Below, one piece after another: positions 35,495-36,482 of a DNA stretch of 36,482 nt. Origin of the DNA: Methanosarcina sp. 2.H.T.1A.6 (lineage in GTDB: Archaea; Halobacteriota; Methanosarcinia; Methanosarcinales; Methanosarcinaceae). The stretch covers positions 1 through 36,482 of the forward strand of contig NZ_JJOY01000034.1 of assembly GCF_000979455.1 (NCBI RefSeq). The letters run 5' to 3'. The notes beneath the pieces are model-generated. The model had not been told where the DNA came from and did no database searches. It was given only the letters and a program-made list of their open reading frames with translations. How positions within the stretch are numbered: position 1 is the stretch's first letter; the number at the start of each line of letters is the position of its first letter. The translations under genes were made by a program, and so were the position numbers.

Positions 35495-36124
35495 TTATTT
35501 TCCAGCGACTTTTCTTGCGATCTGAGTTACATGTCTGCCCTGATAACGGGCCATTGCAAGTTCATTTTCTGAAGGCTGGCGGCTTCCGCCATGTCCGGCA
35601 ATTGTTGAAGCTCCATATGGGCTGCCACCTGTAATTTCATCCATTCGTGTCTGCCTTTTTTCAGCATATGGAAGCCCTACAATTATCATTCCAAGGTGAA
35701 GCAAGGTAACATGAAATGTGAGGATTGTGGATTCCTGCCCCCCATGCTGAGTTCCGCTGGAAGTAAAAACACTTCCTACCTTTCCCACAAAAGCATCCCG
35801 GCTCCACAGCCCTCCGACACCGTCAAGGACTGCACGCATCTGGGCAGTCATATTTCCGTAGCGCGTAGGAGTTCCGAATATCAATGCATCGGCTCCAGCC
35901 AGTATATCTTCATGCATTTCCCGGGTCAGGACAGGGATATGGGCAAAAAGCTTTTTCGTTTCTATTGCCCCCATCTTTTCCAGGACTTCATCCGGAAGGG
36001 TTTCAGGCACCTGGTAAATTCCTACCTCAGCCCCTTCAACTTCCCTTGCTCCAGCAGCAACAGCTTCTGCCATCCTGTAGACATGCCCGTACATACTGTA
36101 AAAAATTATATTTACCTTAACCAT
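35495..36124 (-). CDS. wrbA: NAD(P)H:quinone oxidoreductase, WrbA-type flavoprotein
   Basis: WrbA is an FMN-binding flavodoxin-fold enzyme that reduces quinones by two electrons and is linked to oxidative stress. The 209-residue product shows the FMN phosphate loop YSMYGHVYRMAEAVAAG (residues 9-25), the isoalloxazine-contacting FGTPTRYGNMTAQMR, the SSGTQHGGQESTI stretch and the C-terminal GASTIAGHGG-RQPSENEL. These are diagnostic WrbA features. GAGGG on the minus strand (36134-36130) precedes the ATG by about 5 nt. A TATA-like CTATATAATC (36280-36271) further upstream could be its promoter, inside duplicated DNA. The gene is convergent with the zinc-ribbon gene. Confidence 0.95.
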   Translation of the reverse strand: MVKVNIIFYSMYGHVYRMAEAVAAGAREVEGAEVGIYQVPETLPDEVLEKMGAIETKKLFAHIPVLTREMHEDILAGADALIFGTPTRYGNMTAQMRAVLDGVGGLWSRDAFVGKVGSVFTSSGTQHGGQESTILTFHVTLLHLGMIIVGLPYAEKRQTRMDEITGGSPYGASTIAGHGGSRQPSENELAMARYQGRHVTQIARKVAGK

Positions 36125-36270
36125 TCAATCCCTCTATCAAAACCAGTTACAGATATCACCAGGCTGTTTGAATTCCAGATATCAAGCGTTTTTGTATTCC
36201 AAAATGTACTGATATGATCCGTTAGTTCGGGAAAATTCCAAACTCCCCCCTTAAAAAGAGTTTTCTGATA

Positions 36271-36315
36271 GATTATATAGCTTGTTAACAGAAGCTATAG
36301 CTTGTTAACAGATGT
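36271..36315. repeat. 20-bp direct duplication next to the wrbA promoter
   Basis: TATAGCTTGTTAACAGAAGC (36276-36295) is followed by TATAGCTTGTTAACAGATGT (36296-36315). The first 17 bases are identical, and each copy holds the palindrome GTTAAC. The first copy overlaps the minus-strand TATA element (36271-36280) proposed for wrbA, and the 20-bp spacing equals about two helical turns. The rest of 36125-36482 contains no gene that I can see; a gene beyond the right edge cannot be excluded. Confidence 0.7.
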
Positions 36316-36482
36316 CCGGATCCTTTTCTTTGCTTTATGTTCCAGGTTCTCCGATCTCCCTGCTTCAAACGGCACTGCAGGAAATATGCGGGGCTCCTCT
36401 CCTCCTTATAGCCGGGAAGTATCAAAATAGTTATTAGGAGATATGGTGTATTAGCTGGGCATGCCCTCTCTTTCTATCGTAA

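Overview
The window comes from a methanogenic archaeon of the genus Methanosarcina or a very close relative. The evidence is a split archaeal RNA polymerase operon (H, B'', B', A', A'') followed by L30e, NusA, S12, S7, EF-2, EF-1A and S10, archaeal TATA boxes, Shine-Dalgarno sites of the GGAG/GGTG type, and accessory genes typical of Methanosarcina (PGF-pre-PGF surface protein, paired DUF4139 proteins, long A+T-rich intergenic regions full of short repeats). The species cannot be fixed from the sequence alone.

Layout. 1-610: probable right end of an IS200/IS605-type element, low-complexity DNA, then a TATA box whose predicted start lies at the base of a structured RNA candidate just upstream of tRNA-Lys(UUU) (611-687). 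774-14846: the transcription/translation block on the plus strand, broken by a terminator-like hairpin after rpoH, promoter-bearing gaps before rpl30e, fusA and tuf, and a hairpin-rich fusA-tuf spacer that may encode a small RNA. 15083-16573 and 25602-27101: two paralogous DUF4139 exported proteins on the minus strand, both apparently transcribed as nearly leaderless mRNAs.

16.7-25.3 kb, between the two DUF4139 genes, is the most interesting accessory block: an MFS transporter (minus), a truncated SAM methyltransferase (minus), a frameshifted relic of another methyltransferase (plus), then an operon of lipoprotein substrate-binding protein, intact SAM methyltransferase, two permeases and two ATPases of the nickel/peptide (NikABCDE/Dpp/Opp) class. 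A C-terminal scar of a second binding protein lies between the binding-protein and methyltransferase genes, and a weaker possible relic lies upstream. A methyltransferase inside the transporter operon, repeated copies of both components, and a nearby MFS exporter suggest a small-molecule or metallophore transport-and-modification locus that has expanded and decayed. That function is inference.

27.3-36.5 kb: a PKD/PGF-pre-PGF surface protein (+), a repeat-rich gene-free stretch, a nucleotidyltransferase-fold protein (-), an M20 amidohydrolase (+), a GNAT acetyltransferase (+) preceded by six 14-bp tandem repeats, a cytosolic GH15 glucoamylase-type enzyme (-), an overlooked 51-residue zinc-ribbon protein (+), and a WrbA flavoprotein (-) with duplicated sequence beside its probable promoter.

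Two genes (rpoB'' and the MFS transporter) show family-conserved N-terminal sequence upstream of any ATG/GTG/TTG codon. In both, a ribosome-binding-like sequence precedes ATC or ATT, so near-cognate start codons are a serious possibility.
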